The position numbers and the translations under genes are program-made. From Streptococcus sanguinis (GTDB lineage: Bacteria > Bacillota > Bacilli > Lactobacillales > Streptococcaceae), in contig NZ_LR134002.1 in NCBI RefSeq assembly GCF_900635155.1, forward strand, positions 2,108,001 through 2,172,000: a stretch of 64,000 nt of DNA, read 5' to 3'. Shown here piece by piece: positions 36,035-43,920 of this stretch; within the stretch, counting starts at the first letter, position 1; the number at the start of each line of letters is the position of its first letter. The notes below the pieces were generated by a model, which ran no database searches, was not told where the DNA came from, and worked only from the letters and a program-made list of their open reading frames with translations.

Positions 36035-36472
36035 CTAAATGTCGTCATCATCTTCGTCAGCTGCATCACTTACGACTTCAAATTCCTGCAAAGCAGCTGT
36101 GGCCTCGGAAAGGATAGCCTGAGCCAGCTCTTTTCCGTCTAAGATGTCTTTCATAACCAAGCCAGTCAGTCCCATGGTCAGGTTCAAACCGCCCAAAATA
36201 ACTGCTGAGTCGAGCTTATCCATGTCAGCTAAGACGCTAGCTGCTGTCGTCAGAGGACTGCCTCCTACAATATCAGCCAGAACTAAGACACTGTCATCAG
36301 CGCTTAAGCCAGACAAGGCTTGAGTAAAATCAACTGCAAAATCATCAACTGACTTGCCTTCCTGAAGACCGACCGCAATCACCTGATCCGTCTTGTCTCC
36401 GGCAAACATCTTCAAGGAACTCTGCACGCCTGCAGCCAGTCCCCCATGGCTGACCAGTACAAGGTATTTCAT
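36035..36472 (-). CDS. levD: PTS mannose/fructose/sorbose-family IIA component (LevD-like)
   Basis: IIA receives phosphate from HPr. The 145-aa protein opens MKYLVLVSHGGLAAG with the active His9 and keeps the DIVGGSPLTTA loop. It ends with the acidic run DAADEDDDDI, echoing the tail on IIC. It is the first gene of the PTS segment, preceded by a 220-bp control region with a cre site, a 20-bp palindrome and related half-sites, so expression should be induced through the upstream two-component system and repressed by CcpA. Confidence 0.93.
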   Translation of the reverse strand: MKYLVLVSHGGLAAGVQSSLKMFAGDKTDQVIAVGLQEGKSVDDFAVDFTQALSGLSADDSVLVLADIVGGSPLTTAASVLADMDKLDSAVILGGLNLTMGLTGLVMKDILDGKELAQAILSEATAALQEFEVVSDAADEDDDDI

Positions 36473-36559
36473 CTTTCCTGCCTCCTTTATCCTTCTAGCT
36501 CTTAGCCCAGTCAGGCTTTAGATGACGAAGGATTTATTGATGATTTTATTGTACAAGGT

Positions 36560-36574
36560 TTGTAACCGATTTCA
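36560..36574. promoter_or_regulatory. Catabolite-responsive element (cre) before levD
   Basis: TTGTAACCGATTTCA fits the cre consensus WTGNAANCGNWNNCW at every position, and the complementary strand shifted by one base (ATGAAATCGGTTACA) fits too. It lies about 90-100 bp upstream of the levD start, between the palindromic sites and the weak -10 sequences, a typical place for CcpA repression. Confidence 0.8.
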
Positions 36575-36580
36575 TATTGT

Positions 36581-36637
36581 CAAATGTCATTTTGCCCAGA
36601 TGACATTTGTTAGGAAAAATATGACATTTGTCATATT
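36581..36637. promoter_or_regulatory. Palindrome and ATGACATTTG half-sites, probable activator sites for levD
   Basis: A perfect 20-bp palindrome (36618-36637, arms AATATGACA/TGTCATATT around TT) contains ATGACATTTG at 36621-36630. The same decamer stands at 36600-36609, 21 bp away in the same orientation, and inverted at 36581-36590. The two-turn spacing upstream of a promoter lacking a good -35 suggests sites for the LuxR-type response regulator encoded just upstream. Binding is inference. Confidence 0.65.
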
Positions 36638-36676
36638 GGTCTAGGCAGCTGTACTTTTTTCTGACTTAATTGGCAA

Positions 36677-36708
36677 TAAAAAAGAAAGCAGATTATTTTC
36701 CGCTTTCT
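36677..36708 (-). terminator. Terminator overlapping the end of levT
   Basis: On the minus strand AGAAAGC...GCTTTCT pairs (36683-36689 with 36702-36708), followed by TTTTTTATT. The hairpin includes the levT stop codon, separating the regulatory operon from the PTS operon. Confidence 0.75.
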
Positions 36709-37976
36709 ATTTCTCTTTGAATGCTCGGCAAGGCACTGTCAATCTCTTGATTCTGCATAGCATTTTGAATCAGATAGTCCATCCGGTCCATCGTATGACG
36801 GTCTACTTCTAGACTGATGTCAATGATGGAGCGATTCATCATGTGGTTTAGCCTCTCAGAAGTCAAGGAATCCAAGCCAAAATCATCAGCCTGTAAGATT
36901 TCTCTAGCCTGTTGACTTTTCACCACAGATGGTAAAACTGAGGTCCCCTGAGATTTTTCAAACAAGGCCTGCTGGCTTTCTTTATCCTGTGACAGCAAGA
37001 GCATAAATTCCCAAGCCAGCTTCTCTTGCTTTGTATTGGAAGACATGGCAAAGAGCGAGGTCTTAACCTGTGTTCCCATCACCTGGCTATTGGCTGTCGG
37101 CATGGGGATACAGGTCCAAGAAAAGCTAGAATACTTGGCAACATGGTAAGGGTAAGGCTTGTAGGTCCGATACTGGGCCAGACTCATGGGATAGAAGGCC
37201 ACCCGTCCCTCATCAAAGTCATTAGAAGTCACCTTATAGTGCTGGCTGAGCATGTCTAGCTTGCTCATAAAGGCCAAGGCTTGGTGCATCTCTGAGCTGT
37301 CTACATTGATACCGGATTTATCGGTAAGATGGCCGCCGTAAGCTACCAGAGCTTGCTGCCAAGTGTAATCTGTTATACCGTACTGATCCACCACACCATC
37401 GCCATTGGTATCCTTGGTTACCTTCTTGCAAATCTCATAGAAATCCTCTAAAGTCCAGCCTGACTCAGGAATGCTAATTCCTTCCTTTTCAAGCAGGTCT
37501 TTATTGACACACATCATGATAGGATTGCTCTCAACTGGAAGGGCATAGCTGACTCCCTGATATTTCCCAGCTTCATAAGCCACTGGATAAAAGGCTGTCC
37601 GTTCATCATCCGTTAGGAGGGTATCCAAGGATTTAAGCGCGCCAGTCGAAGCCAACATGCTAAAATCGTTTTCCGGTACCATAAAGAGATCCGGCTGCTC
37701 GCCTTTCAGGACTTGCTCCGCCAGCCAGTCAGCGTAATCATCCTTAGGAATCCCGCTTTCATAGACGACCTTGACATGAGGATGCGTCTTTTCAAACTTC
37801 TTTATCAAGCTGTCCAAGATCTTGTTTTCACGGCTATTGGGCACATCCCAGCTAGAGCCAGCGTAGACTCCGATACGCAGAACTTTTTCCTGAGCCGAAG
37901 CCCAAAAGACAAAAGCCAGAGCAACAGATATGATCAGGACAACCAGCAGGGCCACATGTCTTAGTCTCCACTTCAT
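36693..37976 (-). CDS. levT: Membrane-anchored extracellular sugar-binding protein (LevT-like)
   Basis: A 427-aa solute-binding protein of the ABC-transporter type-1 fold (KILDSLIKKFEKTHPHVKVVYE, DLFMVPENDFSML). It has an N-terminal hydrophobic segment (about residues 8-26) but no lipobox Cys, so it is held by an uncleaved anchor rather than a lipid. There is no ABC permease nearby; instead it sits with a histidine kinase and response regulator, so it probably senses sugar for the kinase, as LevT does in S. mutans. Its start overlaps the response-regulator stop by ATGA. Confidence 0.8.
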   Translation of the reverse strand: MKWRLRHVALLVVLIISVALAFVFWASAQEKVLRIGVYAGSSWDVPNSRENKILDSLIKKFEKTHPHVKVVYESGIPKDDYADWLAEQVLKGEQPDLFMVPENDFSMLASTGALKSLDTLLTDDERTAFYPVAYEAGKYQGVSYALPVESNPIMMCVNKDLLEKEGISIPESGWTLEDFYEICKKVTKDTNGDGVVDQYGITDYTWQQALVAYGGHLTDKSGINVDSSEMHQALAFMSKLDMLSQHYKVTSNDFDEGRVAFYPMSLAQYRTYKPYPYHVAKYSSFSWTCIPMPTANSQVMGTQVKTSLFAMSSNTKQEKLAWEFMLLLSQDKESQQALFEKSQGTSVLPSVVKSQQAREILQADDFGLDSLTSERLNHMMNRSIIDISLEVDRHTMDRMDYLIQNAMQNQEIDSALPSIQREIESGK

Positions 37977-38656
37977 TTGTCGCTTTCCTTACTAAAATCT
38001 CTCTGGGTGACTCCGGTCTGCACAGCCCAGATAGCCAGCTGGGTTCGGTCGCGCAAGTTGAGCTTGGCTAGGATACCCGACAGGTAATTTCGGACTGTCC
38101 CTTCTGATAGAAAGAGTTTGGCTGCAATTTCTTTATTCGAAATCCCAAAGCCAATCTGCTGGATAATCTTCCACTCCGTCCGGCTCATGTCCTCCACATT
38201 TTCCTCTGTCACTGTGATGGCAAAGTTGGACTGGGCCATCTGTGAAAAGATTTTGAAGACCTTGGTGGCAATATTGGGATTGATCATGGCTCCGCCCCGA
38301 TAGACTGTCTGAATAGCTTCGTGAAGCTCTTCTGTCGAAACCCCTTTGAGAATATAACCAGACGCACCATATTTGAGAGCGGAGAAGATAAATTCATCGT
38401 CATCAAAGGTCGTCAGAATGATAATCTTAACATCCGGATACTGCTCCTTGACAGCCTTGGTACAGAGAACACCGTCCATGACTGGCATGCGAATATCCAT
38501 CAAAATCACATCTGGGCGTACCCGATGAAGCTTTTCCAGCACTTCCTTGCCGTCTCCGACTGTCCCGACTACCTCAATATCTGCGTGGGCAGACAGAATG
38601 ATTTGCAGAGACTCGCGAATCAAGGCCTGATCGTCTGCTATTAAAACCTTAATCAT
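37973..38656 (-). CDS. LuxR/NarL-family response regulator of the Lev-type system
   Basis: A 227-aa two-domain regulator. The receiver domain has the acidic pair ADDQ at residues 7-10 and phospho-acceptor Asp54 in LMDIRMPVMDG. The C-terminal LuxR-type helix-turn-helix reads NKEIAAKLFLSEGTVRNYLSGILAKL (in two halves). It overlaps the kinase gene by 8 nt and the following sugar-binding gene by 4 nt. It should activate the PTS operon downstream, where palindromic sites occur. It corresponds to one member of the LevRS pair of S. mutans; I do not assign R or S. Confidence 0.9.
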   Translation of the reverse strand: MIKVLIADDQALIRESLQIILSAHADIEVVGTVGDGKEVLEKLHRVRPDVILMDIRMPVMDGVLCTKAVKEQYPDVKIIILTTFDDDEFIFSALKYGASGYILKGVSTEELHEAIQTVYRGGAMINPNIATKVFKIFSQMAQSNFAITVTEENVEDMSRTEWKIIQQIGFGISNKEIAAKLFLSEGTVRNYLSGILAKLNLRDRTQLAIWAVQTGVTQRDFSKESDK

Positions 38657-39965
38657 GTCTTCCTCCTATTTTGGGGATTTCGATATGCGTGTAGAAACCG
38701 TCCCTATTTTCAAAGCGGACGCTTCCGCCAATAATCATTAGGCGCTCCTGCATCTGCTTGAGGCCATAGCCATAGTGGAGTTCATCAAAGCCAACACCAT
38801 CATCCTGAATGGTCATTACATAAGCTTCTTCTTCCTCTAGTAGCTCAATCCAGATAGTCTTGGCATGCCCATGGCGGACAGAGTTGGTAATAGACTCCTG
38901 AATCACCCGGAAGACAATGTCTTCCTTGGCAATATCCAAGTCAATATTATCCCATTCGTAGCGGAGATGAATCTCCAAATTGGAGATGGCTTCATACTCA
39001 CGGATAATCTTAATCAGAGCTTCCTTCAAAGTATTATTTTCCAGAGCTCCCGGCCGCATCTTATTGAGCGAGCCGCGGACATCACGGATACCATCTCGAA
39101 CGACGACTGAGACATTATTGAGCTGCTCCTTGGCCCGATTGGTATCAATATCAACCAAGACCTTGACCGCATCAATACCCGCTGAAATTCCCGTCAGGGC
39201 ATGGCCCAATGTATCGTGAATCTCTCTGGCAATCCGCTTCCGTTCTCGGTCTTCTGCTATTTTCTCAGACAAAGCAAGATAAGAGTTTAACTCGCGATTC
39301 GCCTGAGAAGCCATGCGCAGCTCTTCCTCAATCCGATGACGCTCTGTAATAGCCGACAAGATGTAGAAGAGCAAGGAAATCATAAAGACAACGATATTGA
39401 GGGAGTAGAGAAAGTTCTTACCGAAAAGCAGTAACAGCCGGACGGACTCTGGATAAAACCGAATATAGGTATCTAGAGAAGGCAACTTGATAAAGAGCGA
39501 CATAAGGTCATAGTTGGACAAGAGCAGCATGCCAAAGCTCAAAATAATGAAAGAAAACCAGTACTTCTTGTCCTTGGAAGAATTGAACTCCTTAGATCCA
39601 TAGAAAATATCCGCAAACACCAAGAGAATCAAGCCATTGTAGGACGAGTGCAAGACGGAAAAAATGACCAGCATGAGCAGGATTTCAATAATGGTCGCCT
39701 TGTCATAGACGGACAGCTGATTGGGGTGGCGCTCCCGATAGTACATGACCAAAAGCAGACTGCCATAGAGGCTAATTGATACCCAGAAAATCAAGCTGGG
39801 AGAGCCCGGAATGGCATCCAAACGCTCCAAAAGCGAGTGACTGAAGCCCTTAGCCGCTACATAGTTGGTCGCAAAGAGATAGATGGATGCATTATAGACA
39901 ATGGCAACCAGATTGATGACCATCAGGGCTATTTTGCTGTAAAATATACTTTTTTGAGGTCTCAT
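38649..39965 (-). CDS. NarL-type (HisKA_3) sensor histidine kinase of the Lev-type system
   Basis: A 438-aa membrane kinase. ATG at 39965 is chosen because AGGGTGG lies six bases before it and it forms a TAATG junction with the preceding stop; a GTG three codons upstream is the alternative. The N-terminal half has about six membrane helices, then a coiled linker, the HisKA_3 box AREIHDTLGHALTGIS with the phosphorylated His near residue 250, and an ATPase domain with IQDDGVGFDE and YGLKQMQERL. It lacks an extracellular sensor domain, consistent with sensing through the two flanking sugar-binding proteins. Confidence 0.9.
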   Translation of the reverse strand: MRPQKSIFYSKIALMVINLVAIVYNASIYLFATNYVAAKGFSHSLLERLDAIPGSPSLIFWVSISLYGSLLLVMYYRERHPNQLSVYDKATIIEILLMLVIFSVLHSSYNGLILLVFADIFYGSKEFNSSKDKKYWFSFIILSFGMLLLSNYDLMSLFIKLPSLDTYIRFYPESVRLLLLFGKNFLYSLNIVVFMISLLFYILSAITERHRIEEELRMASQANRELNSYLALSEKIAEDRERKRIAREIHDTLGHALTGISAGIDAVKVLVDIDTNRAKEQLNNVSVVVRDGIRDVRGSLNKMRPGALENNTLKEALIKIIREYEAISNLEIHLRYEWDNIDLDIAKEDIVFRVIQESITNSVRHGHAKTIWIELLEEEEAYVMTIQDDGVGFDELHYGYGLKQMQERLMIIGGSVRFENRDGFYTHIEIPKIGGRHD

Positions 39966-40951
39966 TATTGCCACCCTGTAACTGTGTATTGACTGATATT
40001 ATCCCTGTTAACTAAGTGAACAGGAATCAGGTATTGGCTGTCGTAGGATTTCCCCTCCTGCATCAGCTCAATTACCTGCGCCACCTTGCGTCCCATCTGA
40101 ATGGGAGATTGGGCCACCGTTCCTTCTATATCGCTAGTCGTAGCCAGAAAGTTTTTGATATCTGGCGATCCATCCACACCGTAGATGGAGATTTTCTTAT
40201 CAAGACCTTGATTTTTAATAGCAGCCAAGGCCCCGATAGCTGCCCGATCATTGAGCGCCATGACTACATTGAAGTCCAATCCTTCGTCTAAGGCACTTTT
40301 TACTTGCGGCATGCTTTCCTCTGTCTGGCCCAATGTTTCTCTCTGGGAAACAACCTTATAGCTAGGCTGATTTTCAATGGTATCAATAAATCCCTGAATC
40401 CGGTCCATGGCAGAGACGGCATTGCGGTGCTCCAGAAGAAGAATATTGGCAGAAGGCAGACGCTTCATCATGTCCTGGGCAATCAGGACGCCTGCTTGGT
40501 AGTTATCAGACACAATTGTCGTATCCACTTTTACATCCTGACTGATAGGCGCATCCACTACGATGATTTTAATACCAGCTTTCTTAGCCTTTTGAAGAGA
40601 GGAAATAATACTTGGACTATTGCTTTTTACCGGATTGATGACAATGACATCAACCTTTTCTCGGACAAAAAAGTCAATCTGCTGGCTCTGCTTGCCCTCA
40701 TCCAGCTCAGGATCCCGGACATAGAGTCGGCTGCCCTGCTGGTTAGTTTTCTTCTCCAGCTCCGCATTTAAGGTCTTGTAAAAGTCATTGTTCATAGTCA
40801 TGTAGGTCACCCCTATCTTGACTTGCTTCTCATCTGGCAGAACACCCTTGAAATAAACAAAAAGCAAACCCAAGATAAGCAGAATGAAAAGCGGCCAGAG
40901 AGCCTTCTTTTGATAATGCTGTATCCGTTTTTTGACCGTAGCTGATACCAT
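39965..40951 (-). CDS. levQ: Membrane-anchored sugar-binding protein, ribose-binding fold (LevQ-like)
   Basis: A 328-aa periplasmic-binding-protein type 1 domain (VDVIVINPVKSNSP, AGIKIIVVDAP, VMALNDRAAIGALAAI, IYGVDGSPD) behind an N-terminal membrane helix (about residues 18-35) without lipobox. It is the first gene of the four-gene sensing operon and the counterpart of LevQ in S. mutans, where two sugar-binding proteins feed a two-component system. A strong site (GGGGGTG) precedes ATG. A TATAAT box lies at 40998-41003 on this strand. Confidence 0.8.
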   Translation of the reverse strand: MVSATVKKRIQHYQKKALWPLFILLILGLLFVYFKGVLPDEKQVKIGVTYMTMNNDFYKTLNAELEKKTNQQGSRLYVRDPELDEGKQSQQIDFFVREKVDVIVINPVKSNSPSIISSLQKAKKAGIKIIVVDAPISQDVKVDTTIVSDNYQAGVLIAQDMMKRLPSANILLLEHRNAVSAMDRIQGFIDTIENQPSYKVVSQRETLGQTEESMPQVKSALDEGLDFNVVMALNDRAAIGALAAIKNQGLDKKISIYGVDGSPDIKNFLATTSDIEGTVAQSPIQMGRKVAQVIELMQEGKSYDSQYLIPVHLVNRDNISQYTVTGWQ

Positions 40952-40997
40952 TTTTCACCCCCTACGCCGCAAGCACCTTTATGAAACATATAGCATT

Positions 40998-41026
40998 ATT
41001 ATATTACAAAGCCGCCAAAAAGCAAA
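40998..41026 (-). promoter_or_regulatory. Candidate promoter of the levQ operon
   Basis: Minus strand TATAAT (40998-41003) with TTTGCT 17 nt upstream (41021-41026). The -10 is perfect and the -35 is poor, about 50 nt before levQ. Confidence 0.45.
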
Positions 41027-41051
41027 ATCTTTCTAGAAATAGCTATAATAA

Positions 41052-41107
41052 AAGAGGCGAGACAGAATCTAAAAAATCCATGATTTTTGATTCTTGGTCC
41101 CACCTCG
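41052..41107 (+). repeat. Degenerate single-hairpin relative of the 180-bp repeat
   Basis: GAGGCGAGACAGAATC...GATTCTTGGTCCCACCTC has the outer GAGAC/GGTCCC and inner GAATC/GATTC pairing and the wording (GGGACAGAAATC...GTCCCACCTC) of the first hairpin of the 180-bp element. It may be a worn or minimal member of the same family, or a terminator for ssbB-opposed transcription. Confidence 0.45.
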
Positions 41108-41231
41108 GCAATCATAATTAAACTTTTAAAAGCTTGAGAGAAATAGACTTTCAGTCAAACAGAGCTTGCATCCTGCAAAACTGAATGATGATTTTTTAGA
41201 GCTGGGTCATTTCCCAGTCTTTGCTTCTTGC

Positions 41232-41627
41232 TTAAAAGGGGAGTTCCTCTTCTTCCAACACCAAATCTGCCAAATCAGCTGCGCTATTATTTTCACGCAG
41301 GGCACGCTGAGCCCGACTTTCCAGAAGCTGGAAGCTATGACAGAGCACCTCTGTCACATAATGAGTCGCCCCCTCCTTCTCATAGCGACGAGTCCGTAGC
41401 TCACCATCCAGAGAAATCAAGCTGCCCTTACTTGCATAGCTGGCTAAAGTCTCAGCTAGACGCCCCCAGACAATCACATTTACAAAATCCGCCTCACGCT
41501 CACCACTCTGAGATTTATAACGACGATTAACCGCGACTGTTGCACGAGCCACAGATTTTTCATTCGCAGTCTTGTGCAGTTCAGGCGTAGCCGTCAGCCG
41601 GCCGATTACAATTACTTTATTATACAT
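41232..41627 (-). CDS. ssbB: Competence-induced single-stranded DNA-binding protein SsbB
   Basis: SsbB coats incoming single strands during transformation. The 131-aa protein has the OB fold (MYNKVIVIGRLTATPEL, RYKSQSGEREADFVNVIVWG) and ends in the acidic EEEELPF tip that docks partners. Its short length matches SsbB rather than the longer SsbA. A ComX box (TGCGAATA) directly upstream confirms competence control. AGGAGGAAAG precedes the ATG. Confidence 0.95.
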   Translation of the reverse strand: MYNKVIVIGRLTATPELHKTANEKSVARATVAVNRRYKSQSGEREADFVNVIVWGRLAETLASYASKGSLISLDGELRTRRYEKEGATHYVTEVLCHSFQLLESRAQRALRENNSAADLADLVLEEEELPF

Positions 41628-41647
41628 ATTCTTTCCTCCTATCTATT

Positions 41648-41655
41648 TATTCGCA
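41648..41655 (-). promoter_or_regulatory. ComX (cin) box of ssbB
   Basis: TGCGAATA on the minus strand, identical to the box before comGA at 63374-63381 and fitting the late-competence consensus TNCGAATA. It lies 20 nt before the ssbB start, leaving room for a short leader with AGGAGG. Confidence 0.88.
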
Positions 41656-41704
41656 GGAAATCAAAAAAAGTTACAGAAATTTGTAACTTTTCGATGAAAA
41701 TTTT

Positions 41705-42466
41705 TTACTTTTTATGAACCATAAATCCTGTCGCCTGTTGATTGGCCATAATGGTCATATCTGTAATCTGCACACGAGGAGGTTGACCGGTCACATAGAC
41801 CACTGCATCTGCGATATCTTGAGCTTGCAAGGCTTCGATTCCCTGATAAACCGTCGCAGCCCGCTCTTTGTCACCATGAAAACGTACTGCAGAAAAATCT
41901 GTTTCAACAATCCCCGGTTGAATGGTTGTCACCTTGATGTCTGTTGCGATGGTATCGATTCGAAGCCCATCTGAAAAAGTCTTGACGGCAGCCTTGGTGG
42001 CTGAATAGACCGCTGCACCCGCATAGGCGTAGATTCCTGCTGTTGATCCCATATTGATAATATGACCTTGATTGACTGCTACCATGGAAGGCAAGAAACA
42101 GCGAGTAACCGCCATCAAACCCTTGACATTGGTATCTAGCATAGTCAGCATATCCAACTCATCATAGTCCTGATAAGGAGCTAGTCCTAAAGCCAGTCCA
42201 GCGTTATTGACCAAGATATCTATCTGAGCAATCGTTTCTAGAATATCGGAACAGACGGTCTTCACCATGGCCATATCCGTCACATCCAGTGGGAAAGTCC
42301 AAACCGTTTGATTTGGAAAAGTTTCTGCAAACTCCGACTTGAGGGCTTCTAGTCTGTCTGTCCGTCTCCCTGTTAGAACGACATTCTCACCCATTTCCAT
42401 ATAAGCACGCGCAATCGCTTCACCAATTCCTGATGTCGCTCCTGTAATCACAACATTTTTCGCCAC
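41705..42466 (-). CDS. Short-chain dehydrogenase/reductase (SDR)
   Basis: A 253-aa classical SDR oxidoreductase. The NAD(P) site TGATSGIGEA is at residues 8-17, NNAG near 87-90, the catalytic Ser in NMGSTAG, and the Y-x-x-x-K pair in YSATKAA near 154-160. The basic residues after the second strand (TGRRTDRL) suggest NADP use. It resembles YdfG-like SDRs but the substrate is unknown. It is a single gene between ssbB and the ytpR operon. Confidence 0.9.
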   Translation of the reverse strand: MAKNVVITGATSGIGEAIARAYMEMGENVVLTGRRTDRLEALKSEFAETFPNQTVWTFPLDVTDMAMVKTVCSDILETIAQIDILVNNAGLALGLAPYQDYDELDMLTMLDTNVKGLMAVTRCFLPSMVAVNQGHIINMGSTAGIYAYAGAAVYSATKAAVKTFSDGLRIDTIATDIKVTTIQPGIVETDFSAVRFHGDKERAATVYQGIEALQAQDIADAVVYVTGQPPRVQITDMTIMANQQATGFMVHKK

Positions 42467-42507
42467 CTTATTCCCTCCTATCTGGTGTATCAGATACTGA
42501 CAACTTC

Positions 42508-43134
42508 CTAGGCAGTCCAGTGTTTAGTTGGGTCGAATGGAGTTCCAACAACCTGGTCATCTGATAATTCAATAACCCCACGTTTTTGCGGAGCATTAGG
42601 CAGCTGAAGTTCCCGTGGGCTGCACATCATGCCAAGACTCCTTTCGCCTCGAAGTTCTCCTGGGAAAATCACATTCCCTTTAGGCATCATGGCACCTGGC
42701 AGAGCCACAATCGTTTTGAGGCCGACTTTGGCATTAGGAGCACCGGCCACGATTTGAACAATCTTATCAGCAGCTACCTGCACTTGGCAGATATTCAGGT
42801 GGTCACTATCTGGATGAGCTACCATATCAACGATTTCTCCAACCACAAATTTCGGCTGACTGTCATTGATCAAGTCCGCTGGGAAGCCTTCCTTGCCCAA
42901 CTCCTGATTGAGAATGGCCACTTGCTCATCTGTCAAAAAGACCTGTCCTCGCTCTGCAATTTCAAAAAGGTCAGACTGTTCAAAGATATTCCAAGCTACT
43001 GTCTGGCCATTGTCTTCACGGTAAACACGCGCTACCCGTCCCTTGCGCTCAGCCGCCAGTTTAGCTCCTTGATTGTCCGCAACAATAACCATCAGCACAT
43101 CACCGACATATTCTTTATTATAGGTAAAAATCAT
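42508..43134 (-). CDS. ytpR: YtpR-family tRNA-binding-domain protein
   Basis: A 208-aa protein whose C-terminal half (about residues 90-200) is a tRNA-binding OB domain like that of PheT (GEIVDMVAHPDSDHLNICQV, VAGAPNAKVGLKTIVALPGA, GMMCSPRELQL). The N-terminal half is the DUF4479 domain. Its precise role is not known. The start overlaps the thioredoxin-like gene stop by ATGA-type coupling; the order thioredoxin-YtpR is common in Firmicutes. Confidence 0.92.
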   Translation of the reverse strand: MIFTYNKEYVGDVLMVIVADNQGAKLAAERKGRVARVYREDNGQTVAWNIFEQSDLFEIAERGQVFLTDEQVAILNQELGKEGFPADLINDSQPKFVVGEIVDMVAHPDSDHLNICQVQVAADKIVQIVAGAPNAKVGLKTIVALPGAMMPKGNVIFPGELRGERSLGMMCSPRELQLPNAPQKRGVIELSDDQVVGTPFDPTKHWTA

Positions 43135-43466
43135 TTTACGCTCCCTTTTTCTCTTATACTAGCTAAAAATTCATTGATTTGACCCTTGGTCTTGCGTTCA
43201 CGATTGACCAGACGGCCAATCTCCTGTCCCTTTTCCAGCACTACTAAGCTGGGAATCCCGTAAACGTCCCACTCTTTGGCCAGATCCAGATAGGCATCAC
43301 GGTCCACTTGGATAAAGCGATAGTCAAGATTTTCAGCTTCTATCTCTGGCAGAAAAGGTTGGATAAATCGGCAATCACCGCACCAGTCAGCCGTGAAAAA
43401 GAAGACAGTCTTCTCCCCATCATTGACATAAGAAGCCAATTCCTCTATATTTACAGGAACAATCAT
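43131..43466 (-). CDS. Thioredoxin-family protein (YtpP-like)
   Basis: A 111-aa cytosolic thioredoxin fold with active-site WCGDC (FFTADWCGDCRFIQPF, about residues 24-39) and the cis-Pro loop YGIPSLVVL. The CGDC variant differs from the CGPC of TrxA and fits YtpP-like proteins. It may reduce bacillithiol-like or protein disulfides; the substrate is unknown. It overlaps both neighbours by 4 nt, forming an operon DUF4651-thioredoxin-ytpR. Confidence 0.9.
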   Translation of the reverse strand: MIVPVNIEELASYVNDGEKTVFFFTADWCGDCRFIQPFLPEIEAENLDYRFIQVDRDAYLDLAKEWDVYGIPSLVVLEKGQEIGRLVNRERKTKGQINEFLASIREKGSVK

Positions 43467-43750
43467 ACTTCTTCCTCGTAGCTTAGCTGACCATTTTCAT
43501 AGACAAAGGTGAAATGACGGTCGTCCTCTAAGACCAGACCTCCAACCAAGCGGTCATCTGTGGACTCATAGAGCTTGACATAGAGACAGGAAATACTACC
43601 CTGACTGGAAAAGAAATCTCGCACAAGCTCGACGATTTCCTCCCGATTACGCAGTCGTTTCTGCTCCTGTACGACTTTGGCTGCTCCAAAAGCCAGCGCT
43701 CCAGCCCCCAAAAGGGCGGTTGTGGTTAAAATGATTTTTTTAGCTTTCAT
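43463..43750 (-). CDS. DUF4651 family membrane-anchored protein
   Basis: A 95-aa protein with an N-terminal helix (about residues 5-24, IILTTTALLGAGALAFGAA) and a small C-terminal domain. The start is set at 43750 (MKAKKIIL). The longer frame to 43852 has no homologous content and runs through the promoter. There is no ribosome site: a TTGTCG-N17-TAAAAT promoter ends seven bases before the ATG, so the message should be leaderless. It overlaps the thioredoxin gene by 4 nt. The function is unknown. Confidence 0.75.
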   Translation of the reverse strand: MKAKKIILTTTALLGAGALAFGAAKVVQEQKRLRNREEIVELVRDFFSSQGSISCLYVKLYESTDDRLVGGLVLEDDRHFTFVYENGQLSYEEEV

Positions 43751-43757
43751 GTAGAAT

Positions 43758-43786
43758 ATTTTAACACAAAAGAGCAGAGGCGACAA
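43758..43786 (-). promoter_or_regulatory. Promoter giving a leaderless DUF4651 mRNA
   Basis: Minus strand TTGTCG (43781-43786), 17 nt, TAAAAT (43758-43763), then seven bases to ATG at 43750. The expected start of transcription coincides with the A of the start codon. Confidence 0.6.
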
Positions 43787-43920
43787 ACAATATTCCAGAT
43801 TTTCCTGGGAGAAGCTGGATTCTTGAATGGGCAGTCCTGTTGATTCAGGCAAGCTATAAGATTTACCTACTCATTTACCGCAAAAAGTGATAAAATAGGG
43901 GGCAGAAAGAAGGTAAGTTT

